From Bacteroidota bacterium (GTDB taxonomy: Bacteria > Bacteroidota > Bacteroidia > Chitinophagales > Saprospiraceae), in NCBI GenBank assembly GCA_029573365.1, contig JAKQGD010000131.1:1-6968 (forward strand): 6,968 nt of DNA, in the 5' to 3' direction. The notes under the pieces are model-generated. The model had not been told where the DNA came from. It made no database searches and saw nothing but the letters and a program-made list of their open reading frames with translations. Positions 5,652 to 6,968 of the stretch are shown piece after piece. The position numbers were made by a program, and so were the translations under genes. Every line of letters begins with the position of its first letter. Position 1 is the stretch's first letter.

Positions 5652-6968
5652 CAGCGGATACCTCTAAAAAAGTTGCCCTTGTTGGTAACCCAAATTCCGG
5701 AAAATCATCTTTGTTTAATTTCCTGACGGGCCTCCGTCAGACGGTATCTAATTTTCCCGGGGTAACTGTTGAAAAAAAGACAGGAACCTACATTACGGAC
5801 AGTGGCCATACTGTCGAAATCACTGACTTGCCCGGGCTCTACTCATTGTATCCCAATTCGTCGGAAGAAAAACTGGTAGTCAATCTGCTTGTGGTTCCTG
5901 ACACGCCTGCAAGGCCGGATTTTCTCATTTATGTAGCTGACGTTACACAGCTCGAAAGACATCTGCTGCTGGCTACCCAGCTTGTGGATTTTGGTTACCC
6001 TATGATCTTTGTGCTCAATATGTGTGACCTTGTGGAGCTGTCAGGAGGTTCGATTGACGAAAAAAAACTTTCGGCCTATCTCGGTGTCCCCGTAGTCAAG
6101 GTTTCTGTACGTAATAATACCAACCTCGAAGCACTCACAAATCTGATCAATGCTTTTTGCAATCTGCCGTATCCAGGCTCGGCCAAAAACCTCTACAGCC
6201 TGAATCCAACGGAACAAAAAGTAGCTGCCAGATTAGCTGACATTACACCTGCAAATGGTCACTACGAATCGGTTATCCTTGCTCACCACCATCAGTGGCT
6301 CGAAGGTTTATCACCGGATGTCAGAACAAAAATTGCAGGAGTCGTAAAACAGGAATCCTTCCACGATCTAAAACTCCAGGTGCAGGAGACGCTCGCCAGA
6401 TACGAACATTACGATGGAGTCCTGGGCCAGGTAGTAAAGTCCGGAGTAAGGCCGCCGCAAACCACTACCGACCGCATTGATGCTGTCATTACTCACAGAG
6501 TGGCAGGCCCTTTGATATTTTTTACCATCATGTTTTTTGTTTTTCAGGCCATATATACCTGGTCGGCATATCCTATGGATCTGATAGAACTTGCATTTGC
6601 AAAGGCCGGTACCTGGGTACAGGGACTGTTTCCGGGTAGTTGGGTCGCCGACCTGCTCGCAAACGGACTTCTGGCGGGACTTGGCGGAGTACTGGTTTTT
6701 GTACCCCAGATAGCCATACTTTTTTTGCTTCTAACCATCCTCGAAGAGTCAGGATATATGAGCCGTGTGGTTTTTATGTTTGACTCGCTGATGCAAAGAT
6801 TCGGCATGAACGGACGCAGCATGGTGGCCTTGATTTCGAGCGGTGCCTGTGCCATTCCTGCCATCATGTCTACACGCACCATATCGAGCCAGAAAGAGCG
6901 ACTTATCACCATACTGGTTAGTCCGCTGATCAGTTGTTCTGCCAGATTGCCGGTATATGCCGTGTTGA
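5648..6968 (+). CDS. feoB: FeoB ferrous iron transporter, GTPase and start of membrane domain (3' partial)
   Basis: The frame is open from ATG 5648 to the window end, giving 440 whole codons of a protein that is usually about 650-800 residues. The N-terminal G domain shows G1 GNPNSGKS (13-20), G2 NFPGVTVE with T40, G3 DLPG (60-63), G4 NMCD (124-127) and a G5-like VSVRNN near 152-157. A helical linker (about 166-285) contains LAHHHQWL and ETLARYEHYDG, a Bacteroidota-type form. The membrane part starts near residue 288 (PLIFFTIMFFVFQAIYTW) and continues with VLVFVPQIAILFLLL and the EESGYMSR signature (366-373). The first gate motif is GACAIPAIMSTRT with C401 and P404, and a second cysteine C430 lies in LISCSARLP. 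FeoB imports Fe(II) across the inner membrane and its GTPase regulates transport. The start overlaps the feoA stop (ATGA). No frameshift or internal stop is seen; the remaining permease domain lies outside. Confidence 0.96.
   Translation, partial: MTADTSKKVALVGNPNSGKSSLFNFLTGLRQTVSNFPGVTVEKKTGTYITDSGHTVEITDLPGLYSLYPNSSEEKLVVNLLVVPDTPARPDFLIYVADVTQLERHLLLATQLVDFGYPMIFVLNMCDLVELSGGSIDEKKLSAYLGVPVVKVSVRNNTNLEALTNLINAFCNLPYPGSAKNLYSLNPTEQKVAARLADITPANGHYESVILAHHHQWLEGLSPDVRTKIAGVVKQESFHDLKLQVQETLARYEHYDGVLGQVVKSGVRPPQTTTDRIDAVITHRVAGPLIFFTIMFFVFQAIYTWSAYPMDLIELAFAKAGTWVQGLFPGSWVADLLANGLLAGLGGVLVFVPQIAILFLLLTILEESGYMSRVVFMFDSLMQRFGMNGRSMVALISSGACAIPAIMSTRTISSQKERLITILVSPLISCSARLPVYAVL

Noticed and set aside
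6295..6912. Small frames on both strands within feoB (6295-6480 + and 6544-6912 -)
   Set aside because: They overlap the continuous feoB frame, which has all G motifs and membrane signatures; these are out-of-frame shadows.

Overview
The window looks like chromosomal DNA of a member of the Bacteroidota. Four things point there: a C-terminal type IX secretion (T9SS) sorting domain on the large first gene, a textbook Bacteroidota sigma promoter (TTTG-N19-TAACTTTG) before feoA, a FeoB whose cytosolic linker and gate motif read like the Bacteroidota subfamily, and a CGC bacilliredoxin. Long SdrD-B-like repeat proteins with T9SS tails are common in Saprospiria-like lineages, so that class is a reasonable but unproven guess.

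Layout. Bases 1-4724 (+) are the 3' part of a giant secreted surface protein. Its N-terminus lies outside the window. The visible 1573 residues hold the end of one repeat, twelve SdrD B-like repeats of about 115 residues each with an EF-hand-like DxNxNG loop, and an 80-residue T9SS type A sorting domain. A hairpin with A- and T-runs on both flanks (4746-4789) sits between its stop and the stop of a convergent gene and can terminate both. Bases 4814-5230 (-) encode a bacilliredoxin (BrxA/BrxB, formerly DUF1094). An intergenic region of 193 bases (5231-5423) carries the divergent promoters. Bases 5424-5651 (+) encode FeoA, and 5648 to the window end (+) encode the first 440 residues of FeoB. The feoB frame is open to the last base and overlaps feoA by ATGA.

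How they fit together. feoAB is a ferrous iron uptake operon: FeoB is the GTPase-linked membrane permease and FeoA its small SH3-like partner. The divergent bacilliredoxin acts in thiol redox repair, so a shared control region for iron uptake and redox defence is plausible but only inferred. The giant adhesin or stalk-like protein is probably a separate transcription unit that merely ends against the bacilliredoxin gene.

I see no mobile element, CRISPR array, tRNA or rRNA, and no convincing undescribed system. The most interesting points are the repeat architecture of the surface protein, with uneven decay of its calcium loops and cysteines clustered near its C-terminus, the divergent feo/bacilliredoxin control region, and two extra cysteines in the bacilliredoxin.
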